Source: Bolinopsis microptera
Taxonomy: Eukaryota; Ctenophora; Tentaculata; Lobata; Bolinopsidae
Direction of reading: 5' to 3'
Assembly: GCF_026151205.1 (NCBI RefSeq)
Contig: NC_087073.1
Span: 4,547,001-4,611,000 of the forward strand
Length of the DNA: 64,000 nucleotides
Part shown: one piece after another, positions 35,770 through 49,900 of the stretch
How positions within the stretch are numbered: the stretch's first letter is position 1
Layout of the letters: each line of letters begins with the position of its first letter
Made by a program: the position numbers and the translations under genes
The notes under the pieces: generated by a model
Seen by the model: the letters and a program-made list of their open reading frames with translations, nothing else
Told to the model about the DNA's origin: nothing
The model's database searches: none

Positions 35770-37035
35770 AGTCCTAAGGTGTAAATGGTTTATTTTATGG
35801 CGCACAATTTACATATTCCTATTATATATAACTCTATTGCTCCACGAGAGTGCAATCTATATATTTTATTATGGGTGAGAAAAACCTTGCTTCTTGGTAG
35901 ACAGTAATTAGATTGGCACGGTCGGATACGGGTGGGGCAAGAAGTGGGGCAGGACACAAATATACGAAAAGTAAAGTAGGTGCAAATAACCTTTTAGCTT
36001 GTTTTCAGTTGTGAATAAGCTTCGAGCTTGCGTGTTGTTATCAGTCGCTTGCTTATCAGTGAATCTTTTAACCGTGTTTTTTCCTGATATGAACTGTGAA
36101 TACACAATGGATGGATTGGAGAATGCTTCATGTGACCTTACCTTTCAAAAGTGTTTTTCTTCCCGGTGCTCCTGGCCAAAATTTCCCACCAGCCGAAGCC
36201 TGCTCAAGCGGATCCCGTATTTTCTCTAGCCGCTCGGGAGGATCCCGACATTTTCGAAAATATTCAATTTCTCAAAAAATCCCGTTACCCGATACGCTAG
36301 CGTACCCACTTTTGAAAGGTAAGATGATGTGACTTTATGAAGCCGAATATTGTCATGAAGGAGAAGTGACTATTGTGACACAAAGTTTGACAATTAGAAT
36401 TCAGATCTATCAAAGCATAGACTATCAGAAAATTTTGATTTAAGGAAACATTGTGAATATTTGAGCTAGCATTCCGGTTTAGTTTATGAGAATGGTAACA
36501 GTTGACAGTGAACTGCAGAAGAACTTTTTGGGCCTAAATAAAAGACGAGGAACTTCAAGTGGAGACAAAATTGTTTGTAATAAAGTATTTTGTTTAGAAA
36601 TGTTGTAGAAAAGGTAAAGAGCTGAAACCGGAGGATCTATTAAGGTAACACTGCGATTTCCTGAAGCATAGGACACTGCGGCAGTTGGCGGTATCGTTGG
36701 TAGTTTCATGTGATTCCTCCTTAAAGTGTTCGGTCCCCTTGATGCAGTCGGTAAGGTTTCGTGTAGGGATTGTATCTTTCAGTGAGCAGACCTTCATTAG
36801 TTTGTATCTTTCAGTGTGCAGGCCTTCGTGACAACTCCTTAGTCTATCATTAGATTTAGACTATTCATTTTATGTGAAATGAATAATGATGACTCCCGTT
36901 TTATTTGATTATTGCGTCTGAAACGTAATAACGATCCAAGTGGGTGACTGGTAATGTCGACTTAGGAGATTTGGTAGTGAAATGCTCAGATTCTGGAGAG
37001 ATCTCAAACAATGGCACGCAAAATCACAAGCTTAC
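35770..37035. other. Region between MADF-like gene and PIAS gene
   Basis: Convergent intergenic region. ATTAAA at 35765 could serve the plus-strand gene as a polyadenylation signal. The C-terminal exon(s) of the minus-strand PIAS gene could lie here or further left, but I could not identify one. It contains a small MITE (36138-36322). Confidence 0.45.
36138..36322. mobile_element. 185-bp MITE with TTACCTTTCAAAAGTG ends
   Basis: Perfect 16-bp terminal inverted repeats at 36138-36153 and 36307-36322, flanked by TGTGAC on both outer sides (the left copy adjoins, the right is 6 bases away). It has no coding capacity; open frames across it are accidental. Confidence 0.75.
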
Positions 37036-40000
37036 CGTTAAGTTTACCTAAGAATCCGTTCTGATCTGGTTTGGCTGGTGGTTCCGTAGGTTTCGGAGTT
37101 GTTTTTATCACAGAAGTTTGTTGAACTGTCACTGCTTGTCTGAAACATAGGTTATAATTAGAGTTAATAAACATAGGTCATATTTAGAGTTAATAAACAT
37201 AAGTCATATTTAGAGTTAATAAACATAGGTCATAATTAGAGTTAATAAACATAAGTCATAATTAGAGTTAATAAACATAAGTCATAATTAGGGTTAATAA
37301 ACATAGGTCATAATTAGAGTTAATAAACATAGGGACCATATTTAATGAATAACGAATATAGGATGAAAATAAGGTGATCCGATTAAGGCGGCCGGGTCTA
37401 CATGTAAATTATCTTGAAATTGATTTTATAGTTGTTTCTGATAGAGGGAGTGATATCTACTAGCTGCTTTTGGTCCTATGGAAAAATTTTCTTCCTAGCC
37501 AAATTTATCGCCGGTCAAAGGTCAGCGCTTATGTGTAATTTTCAATCGCGCGCCCTGAAATCGAGTCTAAAAATCTATCTTCTACTTTTTTTGAGCAATC
37601 ACCCTAAATCTCTTCTAAATGGTCCCTAGAACATATCCTGAAAGTTACCGGGTGATTGCTAAAAAAATGTAGGAGAAGATAGATTTTTAGACTCGATTTC
37701 AGGGCGCGCGATTGAAAATCGCTCGCGCAATACAATTACACATAACTATAAGCGCTGACCTTTGACCAGCGATAAATTTGGCTTAGAAGAGTATTTTTCC
37801 ATAGGACCAAAAGCAGCTGGTAGATATCACTCCCCTCTATCAGACACAACTATAAAATCAATTTCGAGAGAATTTACATGTAGACCCCCCCGGCCCCCTT
37901 AAATATACAGACAATTAGTTCATGTCTTAATTGAGTGGTAGGAGTAAGTAGTAACGTCTATGCCCTTCAGACCAGGGTTGGGTAGGTCTGTGATAAGGGA
38001 TATGACTAGTGCTAACGGTTATCTCAATAATTCATAACACAGTTCACTAACGACCAGAAGGTTCTAGATTCCAGAAAGTTCTAGAACAATTTGAACGGAA
38101 GCGACAATAATAAGTAACTGTAGAGTTTCACGTGAACCACACTCATTATACCTTCACACAAATCAGAGCCACTCTTCTTCTTACACTCATTATATAATAC
38201 TCAGTTTAGTGTAGACAGAATACTTACACAGGTATCAGTATAGTACGAGGTGTCTCTCTGTCCAGACAAATCTATCTTGCCTCTTGGCTGACAGCCAACT
38301 TAACATGTTATAAAATACTTTTAAAATTTCAGGCATTTCAGAGCTGCAAGTTATGAGAGGATTAAAAATAAAATTTGTTTTCAATACAATATTTTTATGT
38401 TGTATAAAGGAGCTTATTATTTTCTGGCTCAGCCTTGTTTCTAGCGCCGTAGTGAGTTTCTACCGCCGTAGTGAGTGGTTGCTAATCTAATTATAATTTG
38501 TTTTGAATTATTCATTATCTGATCAAGAAAGATTGACCATATCCCACATAGGAAAACCTAACTAGTGTAACTACAGTATAGTATAGTAATTAGTAGTAGT
38601 ATATAATATACTATAATATATAATATACTATATAATAATAGTAGTTTAGTAGTAGTACATACTAAATAATAGTAATAACTTATAGCAGTCTAGTAGATAA
38701 CTCGCATCATAAAACGAATAAGGAGCCACATCAGGCAATTAAAAACAATAACTAACTTATCGGACATAATTATCACGGACATTACTTTCACGCTGAAGAC
38801 CTTAGCGTGAATGATTATGTCCGTGAAAATAATGTCTGTGGTATTAAGGTCCGTGAATAATAAAGTCTGGTAATTATTTCCATTAATTCTAGTGTGTGTG
38901 TGTCCCTACATACGCGTAGATATGTGTGTACTGTGTAGCCGATTACTATATAATAGCTTAATAGTATACTAGGACAAATATAATCACTCCTCAGTCACAT
39001 TCACTCTGTATTCAATTTACATAACAGTAAGTTAAAGTACTTAAGTTATAACACCTTGATCACTATGACTTTGATTCTAGAGTTCAGAAAAAGTTAAAGA
39101 GTAAAACACCTATTAAAAAAATCACCAAAAATTTCACAATTTTTTGGGCGGTCATGAGCGTGAATAATTATGTCCGCTAAGGTATAGATGCTAACTGAAT
39201 AGATGCTAACTGAATTCTTAACATTCCTTTTTAAGTGTTTGACTTACTTTTTAGGAGGGGGAGGTGCACAGTCTTCATCGTCAGAACTCAAAATGTCGAT
39301 AATATCGTGTACTGCTGTTGCTGCTGAAATAAATACTTATGTTATTTATGAGGGACTAAAAAGGAGTTTAAGTAGCTTTAAAATAAACTACAATTCAAAA
39401 AGCCACATACTTTTTAGTTCTCCCACTATTTTACCATGTTTAGCACTCCGAGTTCATGTCTTAAACTCGATTCAGGACACACGAGGCGTACTATTATATA
39501 GATATCAATACTCGTAAACAAGTCATATCAGTACTAGTAACCAAGTCATAAGTCATGTAATTATGCAGCATATTATGGAATATTTGTAGCCGCACACCTG
39601 GTCCTGAACACTACCAGAACCACCAACCACAACACTACATCACAACAAAGTATACATTGCTATACATTTGTAATGTATTCGCGATACGAGACGCCGATTG
39701 GTGCCCCGGCGGCTTCCTTGAGCCACGCCCTTCAGCGCCACTACGAGAGAGAGCAGCATATTTAATTTCATCAGGACTGTGCCACGCTCTCTCTCCTTCT
39801 GTGGCTCCCCCTGATTGGCTCAAATAACCGACTCTCGGTTCTGATTGGCCGCCTCACTTTGTTTCTATAAATAGCTCTCCCATATATGGAATAATTGATG
39901 CGTACACACTTCTACACATTACTTACACTAAGTTGAGGAAGTAAGTCGATAAAAGGACGTAACTGCAAGCCACCAAGACTGATTTGATTTGTCTGCATGC

Positions 40001-43000
40001 TAGCCTTAACGTACACATAATATGCATTAAGCTAATTTTATGCATTCGTGATAACGCGTTAACCAGTTGCGCTACCTCCGCAAATAATGGCAGGGAAGTA
40101 AGTCTGTAAAAGGACGTAACTGCAGTACAGAATGAACGTTACATTCGCGTGTAACGCCGGAATTTTTTAACAGTTTGACCGCAGTCAGTCTCCGCATTTT
40201 TTACGTTTAATCGACAGATTTGACTATTGAGACCTATCTGTCATGGAATGTTGAGAAGAAAGTGAAGATCGAGAAATGTAAAACTCGAGAAAATCTCTGG
40301 AATGTTCGAGACCAGAGAATATAGCAGCCATTTAACATCGCCCGATTGCACAACAGAGTGGTTTTCTTCCAGGTCGCCTTATATATTATATAACTAGGGC
40401 GTCATTCTAGATATCACAAATTTAATGATAAGGTATCAGTGTCTAATATTAGAAGTAGCACTTTGCTATATTTCTCAATAGAAGTGAGAGATGGTTCGAA
40501 TGGTAACAAGATAAGGAATGCTCTTAACCAATGAAACACAGTCGAACTCTGCTCCAATATTGACTAACCAGTATCTCACTTCCCGCAATATTACATTTAC
40601 AGGCGATTAGTGCGAGTCAAACCAAGATTCCAACCAGTAAATCAAGATTTGTATCGCACTGTTCAGGTTTACAATATAGGAGACGGGAGGTATTTTACCA
40701 GGACACACATCTAGCAAGTCCACATATCAATGAGTAAATTTAGACTTTCAGTTTTGCGATCCGAGAAATTGATCCGACACAGTCGTAATGATCATCGCAA
40801 ATTTTAGGCGCTGCGACGTAAGTTTATCGTTTAATTTATCGTATGCAGTCTAGCCATATTTCTGAGCGGAAGCGAAGATTTAAATTAAATGGTAGATAAG
40901 AGTTACAATACTAATAGCATAGTAGACTAATTATATAATGAACACTGGAGCGTGCCGTTTATCAGTAAACGGTAATCAGTAAACAGTGTTACTGACAGTA
41001 ACACTATGGTAATTTTAACACGGTGGTAAATGTAACACGGTAACACGAAAAATATAAATTTAGTAGTAAATTTAACATGTCATGTCATAGTTTTAGTCTT
41101 TTTACCCACACCGTACAGATCCAGAAGTCAGGATACACGACCAGGTTATGTAAAATATGTATTCTCTGCTTTAGAAACTTGCTAGAAAGAGCAAACTATA
41201 ATGGTTCCACAAGGATAAATATATTAAATACCATTCCAATCAGTGGGGGTGACGGCGGTGTTATAGCCGTATACAAGATCACATTAAATTAAGAATGGAT
41301 TCATTCCTTTAAACTGCATGAATGTGATACCCACATCAAGACACCCACACTAATTCTACTGCAAACCACTAACCAGTCAACTCTCTCTCTCTCTGTTGAC
41401 ATGTTTTAATGGTTTGTGTTATTTAACTAGCAGTAGTTAAAATTATTTTAAGAACATTAATATTTACTGTCAGATGCAGAGGTAATTGCAGCTTATATTC
41501 AGCGTCAAGCGATAAATAGTCGCATAATTTTATGACAATCTATGTATTGTTGTCACTGTATCTATTTATCAAACAGAAATTTCACTACAATGAGATAGAT
41601 TACTTAATGACCGGTGGGTGATCTTATAGCCAAGTGATTATCTCATTAGGGCAGTAATTACCATCGTGTCCTGTGTTCACCTTCATTTAATTATAACGCC
41701 ATTTTTAAAACACACAAATTAGATTGGGAAAATATCTCAATTCTATCCTATCTCCACTTCTACAAATCTCCATTCCGGTCTCGGTAAGTCTCCATTGTTC
41801 GTGTCTCCGCTCCCGGAAATGAAGTTAGTTATCCCGGAAGAAGTAGCAGCTACATGCATTGTGACGTCACCGCCGCTATAAGTGAGCAGCGCACACGTGA
41901 TATCATAGCCCGAAATAGCCACACAATTACACACCAGTACAGTCAGTGTACTGAGCAGTAAACTATACACTCTGGAATGCATTGTACATTCTTCAAACGC
42001 CGGCTACACTCTCCCGCTCTTCATCTTCTTTTCTTCTCCGGAAATTCCCTTATTTCTACAACGTTACTGATCTCGGAGACTTTGACAATTGGCATTTTGC
42101 CAGGATTTTGTAATCAAGTTATCGGTCATCATGTCATGACCACATACTACAAATTACGGATTGGCAGGTGGTTTACAAAATTCTTCATTAAAATTAAACA
42201 TGAACCATCCTGTACACCTTAAGAGGAGCGCCTAGACACACATAGCAAACTGACATGGTAGTAATAGGCGTCTATCTTTTTCTTTTAAAAAAGAGGCTGG
42301 ACCTAGGTGGCTCACAAAATGATAGCATGAAGATGCTCCGTCTGCCTGTGGGGTGTGGCAACCCTCCAGGAGGAGGATACCAGGGCAAATATATAAGAAG
42401 ATGATGTAGGTAAAGTGGTAGGTGGAATTAATATATGCCCGAATACCGAGAAGATGATAACCAGTTAAATCAGCACGAGAATAGACGTTATGTCATTCTG
42501 GTGTGTTCCTCGCTTAGTGCTAGTTGACAATAGTAGTAATATGTTGGTTGTCAAAGACGTCGACGCTCGTCGACAGAAAGATAATAATCCTGAAAGTATT
42601 GCCCTCGCAGTATTGCAATAGCTGGGCATTGTCCAAGAAAGTGCGAGACAGTCTCTTCTTCATAGCTGCATATAATATGACAGGCACTGGTGCTTGATTT
42701 GCGAAATTCATCCCGGTTTTCAGAATCTTGCCTTGGTGAACACCGTTGAACTGGATATTTCTGATAATGCTAACATCACACTACATGTCACGTGACGTCA
42801 CAATGCAATGTATGTCGTGTGACGTCACTATGCATGTCGCGTGAAGTCACAATGCAATGTATGTCGCGTGACGTCACTATGCATGTCGCGTGAAGTCACA
42901 ATGAAATGTATGTCGCGTGACGTCACTATGCATTTCGCGTGACGTCACAATGCAATGTATGTCGAGTGACGTCACTATACATGTCGCGTGACGTCACTAT

Positions 43001-45476
43001 GTATGTCGCGTGACGTCACTATGCATGTCGTGTGACGTCACTATGCATGTCGCGTGAAGTCACAATGCAATGTATGTCGCGTGACGTTACTATGCCTGTC
43101 GCGTGACGTCACAATGCAATGTATGTCGCGTGACGTCACTATGCATGTCGCGTGAAGTCACAATGCAATGTATGTCGCGTGACGTCACTATGCATGTCGC
43201 GTGAGGTCACACAACACACCTATGTAGCAGATACGTGCAGACATGAAGTGACAGTCTGGCTTGTTTTACTGATTGAATATTCGATTTTGGTATAATCATT
43301 ATTCATTAAGCAGTGACGTCAATTAAATGATACAACTTGTCAGTTGAACAAAATTTAAGGAAACAGAGTAACTGACTGGTAACGGACTGATTACTAGCTG
43401 GTTACTGACTGGTAACTGACTGGTAACTGACAGCTTACTGACTGGTTACTGACTGGTAACTGACAGGTTACTGACTGGTAACTGACAGGTTACTGACTGG
43501 TAACTGACTGGTAACTGACAGGTTACTGACTGGTTACTGACTGGTTACTGACAGGTTACTGACTGATTACTGACTGGTAACTGACAGGTTACTGACTGGT
43601 TACTGACTGGTAACTGACAGGTTACTGACTGGTTACTGACTGGTAACTGGCTGGTAACTGGCTGGTTACAGACCTGGTGTTGCTGTGGTGGTGGGTGAGG
43701 AGGAGGAAGGACCAGCAGACTCTGGACTGTCTACTGAGATAGCCTCTGGTTTTGATGAGCTACGCGATTCTGAAGGACTGGGATCTGAAAAAAATAATGT
43801 GATATTAACTTAAATCAGATAATTCTATTGGTCAAAACATATAATTATATACTGATTATAATATGGTCGTACAACAAAATTTTAACATCGTCTTGAGCTA
43901 ACGAGATAATACAAATAATACCCGCCCATTTTAACCCGCCGTGAAGTGCACAGTAAAACGTACAGTTTAAACAGGAAAATAGGCAGTTTCAGGGTACACA
44001 CAGAGTTTAAACCGCATTTAGCTGCTTACTTTTAAAGCAATATACGACAATACACCTCTGGGACATGACGAGTTAAAACACATTTTAACAATCACACTTT
44101 AAAATTTACTCCTAGTTTAAACAAATATGTACCTGGTTTATTTGTCAAAGCCTTCCAGGAACCATCGGGAAAGACCTCAATTTCCTCGGCGTCGGGGGAC
44201 TGTGATATGATAAGTTTGAAGAAGGCGTCTATAGCGAGGGTACCGTACTTGGCTGCACCGTCACATACTGGACATTGCCACGTTGCTTTACGCTCATTCA
44301 TCTGGTGGGGTTGTGACGTCATTATGGTGGGGTTGTGACGTCATTATGGCGCAATTTTTAACAATGACGTAAATAAGAGTCATAAGAAACATGTTATGTC
44401 AAAGATGGCGATAGGTCAGATGTAATATGTTTTTATTTTTGCTCGTCATCAAACTTACAAATTATTCTTACATACTACACACCTAAATAATCTGAAAGAA
44501 GATATTATATGTAGAAGCTAACCTGAAGGAAGATAGACGCATCAAAACACTGAAGGTGACTGCATGTGGTTGGTCTACAAGGTATTTGTATTCTAGCTTT
44601 ACTGAGGGGACAGAGTAGTGAAACCCGCAAACTGGTGGTAGCTATCTCGTTATCATCACACGACAACTTCTCTTTTATCAGAGCCTATCAGGGGAGTCAT
44701 TATTAGTAAACTTAGCGACGAAATTTTTGGGTTTGATTATAACACCGAAGAGAGTTATATTTGTCTTATCATAATCCCAGTTAAAAGAAGATTTCCCCAC
44801 GGGTCTGTCTTCCATATGGTTCACATACCAACACACAGTATAGCTGTGCGTTGGTATCATGTATATAATAATATATATAGTACGGTATATAGTACAGTGT
44901 ATGTTACACTATGCAATATACATATATACTATATACTATACATTGTACAGTGCAGTATGTATACACTATGCAATATACATATATACTATACATTGTACAG
45001 TATGTATACAGTATGTATACAGTATGTATACACTGACCTTGCTGTGATCCACGTTACGGATATGTTTCTTTAACCTATCCAGTAATATCTGAGAGTTGTG
45101 TTGCCTCACTAGTCTCACTACAATGCAGTGTCTTTGTCCGTAGTTAGCGGCCCAGGTAACGTTCAGCACGTTAGGATACGCGCTACTCAGTCTGCAGTGT
45201 CCTGTTATGTCTATAGGATTGGAAGGAGGTCGCTTCACGTTAGAGCTTTGTGGTTCTTGAAACTGAAATTAGCGTGATTAATTAAGGCATCATGTAGCCT
45301 CCAGGCTCGACAAACCCCGACAAACCCCGACAAACCCCGACAAACCCCGACACATCCCGACAAACCCCGACAAACGGGGTTTGTCGGGGTTTGTCGAGGG
45401 GTTTTGCCTCGGGCCCACCGGCTACATGAGGCCTTCTTGTATAGTGTTTTTCCACGTAAAGCTTGTTGGGAGACTC

Positions 45477-45509
<33 letters not shown>

Positions 45510-46760
45510 CCTCCAGGCTCGATAAACCGGAAACCCCGTCAAACCCCGTCAAACCCTGACAAACCCCGACAAACCCTGACAAATCCCGACAAACCCCGAC
45601 GTGTCAAGATATGTCGTATCATGTCGGGCCCACCGGCTACATGATGCCTTAATTACTAATTAGTGTGATTAGTTAGAGTGATTAATTTCGACTGTAAGTT
45701 GGGTAATTAAGTGTGCATACCAACAGTGTATAAACCCAGCAGGCGGTAGTTACACGAATTTTACCGATTTTTCGTCTCCACTCGTTAAAACGTACAATAT
45801 TTGTGACCAACGCGACACGTGGTACAGGCTTCCTTTTTCACAGGTAGTATACAGGAAATATACATTATACAATATATACATGTACACTACTCACTGCACT
45901 ATACAGTATACAGGGAGAAGTAAACAGATGTATTTCAAAGCACACTTACGTATTGCACGTTATGCTAATGGTAACTTTACTGTAAGTAATGGTAACTTTA
46001 CTGTAAGTAATGGTAACTTTACTGTAAGTAGAGGTACGGGGACCAAACAGACGGGCTTATAAATAAATAAATAAATTATAACATTTATTACACGCTTCGA
46101 CATTAAAACTTTAAAATATACCCAACAAAGATGTAGTACATTTAAATCATTCAAGCGGGACTTAATGTGGAAATATGTGAGACTCACTGAGACTGTTAAA
46201 GTCTATCTAAATAGTCTAGCAGTAGTTTTCTTCTTACAACAGCCCAGTTAGAGCCTTATAGTTAGGGTGTTGGGATATTTTCTGGGAACTAATTTGCCAC
46301 AAAATAAACAGGAGCGGAGAAATGAGAAAATTTAGTGATATATAATAATATTATAGATTATTGATTCTTTAATGTAGATTAATTCTGTATGTTTATTTAG
46401 TGTGAACGATTAATCATAATATTTAATGATATTGTTTGAAATTTGAATATATGATTATCATAATATAAATATACTAGTATAGAGTAACCCGTGCCTACGG
46501 CCGGGACTAAGCGGGACTTCACTATCGCAGTTGAAATGCAAAAGTATAAACCCGCCTATTATATTAGAAAACATCTTTACATTTTCGTAGTTAAAACGGT
46601 GCGTAAGTATGAACTCGCTCATTCTGCAAACAGACCACAATTTAATCCTGAGTGCCCCTCACATATCTAATAGTAATACTTGATAGGCAATCTTGAGGTC
46701 CCCTGCCAAATTACCTAATTATATAGCAAATCTATTATGAGGGGAGAGAGAGAGTGGGAG

Positions 46761-46852
<92 letters not shown>

Positions 46853-46887
46853 ACACACCCACCCACCCACCCACCCACCCACCCACC

Positions 46888-46920
<33 letters not shown>

Positions 46921-49900
46921 CGCCGACCGATTTAAAAAACCTTTATCATTTGGCTTGGTCGGAGTTTTGTCGGCACTATACCGAAAAAAAACAAGCTCTT
47001 ACCGTTTTCTTATTAAGCCGTTAGGGAATTACACGCGAACGAACACACATCTTGAGATTATTAGTATAGATGTAATATCCAATTGAGGCTCATCGCGGTT
47101 TACTTTTACTACAAGAATTTCTGTGCACGAATGCGTTGTCCATAGGGGGGGAGCCAAGTGGATATTTGTAGATATTTGTAGATTAATGTAGAATGGATAA
47201 TCCACGAAAAAAGTGGATGACATTCTACAAATTTATACATTTATCTCCAAAAATTCAGTAGAATTTCTGGGCACATATTTGAGATTACATTTTTTGTAGA
47301 TAAATGTAGATATTTGTAGATTATTGTCAATGGATAATTCACGAAAATTCTACAAATTCTACAAATTTATACATTTATCTCCAAAAATTCAGTAGAATTT
47401 CTGGGCACATATTTGAGATATACATTTTTTGTAGATATATGTAGATATTTGTAGATTATTGTCAATGGATATTATGGATAATTCACGAAAAAAGTGGATG
47501 ACATTATCCAAATATCTACAAATATCCACTTGGCTCCCCCCGGCCCCCTCCATAGTCCCAGGAACAATTTACAACCCCAAAGAGTTTACAACTATTAGAA
47601 AGTCTCTCTCTGTGACCTTTCTAGACCAATTTATAACCCACCTAAATGTTCGCGAAATCGTGCAGCCAAAATATGTTTTTCGCTAATAATTCGAAAAGTA
47701 AACTTGTTTTAGCTTTAGGGCATATTTTGCTTGATAAGTTGAATATAAATAAATAAGCTAGTTACGGTTATTTTTCACTGATCCAAAAATCTGTAATACC
47801 TTCCCAACGAAAGTTAGGAAAATTTACCAAAAATATAAATGATTTTCAATTTTATCCGAAACATTAAAATATCGCGATGATCTGAGCACTTTCAAGGCCT
47901 CATTCGCCTGCCATAATATGACCATTGCGGTCCTTTTTGTACACCATATCGAGCTTATGAGTGTTCAGTGTCTGAATCTAATATAAAATCCTAATGGCAA
48001 AAATAAATTGTTGCAAATTAGTTCCCAGGTGGTTGTATATTTACGCTTATTGTCCCGGAAAATAGGTACAATAGGGGGGGGGGGGGGGGGGGCCTACAAT
48101 GCCAACCGGCTAATAACTGCCGGCTGTTACGGTAACAGCCCTCTAACAGCTCCTTTATAGCCATATCAAAACACAATTCAAGTAAACGTCGGCTGTTAGG
48201 ATATTTCTTAAAACAAAGAGCTGACCGAGGTGGGTGGAAAGGACTGTTAGATGGCTGTTAGAAATGCAATTAAAATGGATATTAACCGGCTTTTAGGTAT
48301 TTGTGCCCCAAAAATGGCTATTATTAGCCGGTTAGCATTTTACCTATTTGTCTATTGTCATTTAAAACTATTACTCGAGGAAGCCTCATTACAATAACCA
48401 AGTTCGAGCCATATTCGAGGAAGCCTCTTCGGAACCAAGTCTTACTATGTATATAATATGTATGTCTATTATATACATTTATATTAAGTATATATACTTT
48501 AATATTACTAGCAGGAACCCGTCTAATCCTAAAATGGTGTCAAGACTCAAGAGACTAAAACAATTATTACCTATTTAATTCGCGTTTTTGACACCACTTG
48601 GGGTACCAAATTTTGGGCTCTAAAACTCCTATTTCTTGGCCAATTTTTTATTTTTTCATGCTGATTTGGAGGCCATTAAAGCATTTGACCCAGTCAAAAA
48701 AGTTTCAGTTGTATATCTTTTCGCGTTAAAGTTGATGCCGTGGTGTCAGTAAAATGGCACGGATAAATAAATATATATATATATATATATATCGTCTCGC
48801 TTTATATATAGTAAGATGGTACGTGATTTTTCCAATCTCTTATCTTATCTTATCTCATGAGGATTCGTTGCGACGCAACAAGGCCATCGAATGAGTCGAC
48901 CACCTTTGTTATTTTACTTCGGCATTACCTGCATTACAATGTAAACCAGCACTTTCAAGGAAGAGCTTTACAAGAAGCCGAAGGATCGTTCCTAAGGCCA
49001 GCAACGGTTAAGGCACTATGCCACACTTTCTTCGCCCGAGGCTTCGCTGTGTTGATCAAGCACAGCTCCTCATTTAACCCTCACACCCGATTTCTCGAGC
49101 ATTCGGCTGAGTGAACCGTGGGGCTACATAGACCACTCGGGATCCTTAGCAGAGCGTCAACGACGCTCACCCCACGACTAGGCAGGCAGTGGGATTCGAA
49201 CTCGCAATCTTACGATTACAAATCCGATGATCAACCAACTACGCTACCTGGCCAGATATATCCTAACATTGGAAATATCACGTACTATAATATCAAAGTA
49301 TATACACTGGGCTAGTTAGGGGTTATAGTACTAACTACTATACACTGCTGTACAACAGCTGAACAATATAATAACGTACGGAATGTTCCAGACAGTGAGG
49401 TAAATATACATGGCTTTGACTATCATATAGTTACGTAACTATGCAACTATGTATATTATAGTCTACTTGCTAGTCTTCAACCATCTGTACTCAAACACCA
49501 GCTCATTTCCAAACCCAGTGCTGGCCGCTGGGTGAAATTAAGATAACAGTACAATTACATAAGAGAGTAGCTCAGTACCGACAAATTTAGTCTTGTTTGC
49601 AATTACTAGTAATCCATGTAGTAACTGATAGTAACTGATAGTATTAGTAACTGATAGTAACTGGTAGTAACTGATAGTAACTGATAGTAACTGATAGTAA
49701 CTGATAGTAACTGATAGTAACTGATAGTAACTGATAGTAACTGATAGTAACTCACACTGAAAGCCTGGTTGCCGTTGACTTTGAGAGCGCAGAATGCGGG
49801 GAAATGATCGGCTTGTTCACAGCTGGTTTCGAGTAGACAAAGTCGAACTTGTATTTGTACCATGTAGTTATATGACATCACGTTACCCCCTTGCATTGGT

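Noticed and set aside
37432-37629. 65-codon frame
   Set aside because: It translates one arm of the fold-back element.
45235-45644. Three frames of 86-115 codons on both strands
   Set aside because: They run through the TTAA-flanked element with its A run and CGACAAACCCC repeats.
46715-47086. Frames of Cys-Val and His-Thr runs on both strands
   Set aside because: CA and CCCA microsatellite translation.
49165-49253. tRNA gene on the minus strand
   Set aside because: A and B boxes are present but the anticodon stem does not pair well, and the sequence continues into a SINE body shared with 17.7 kb.
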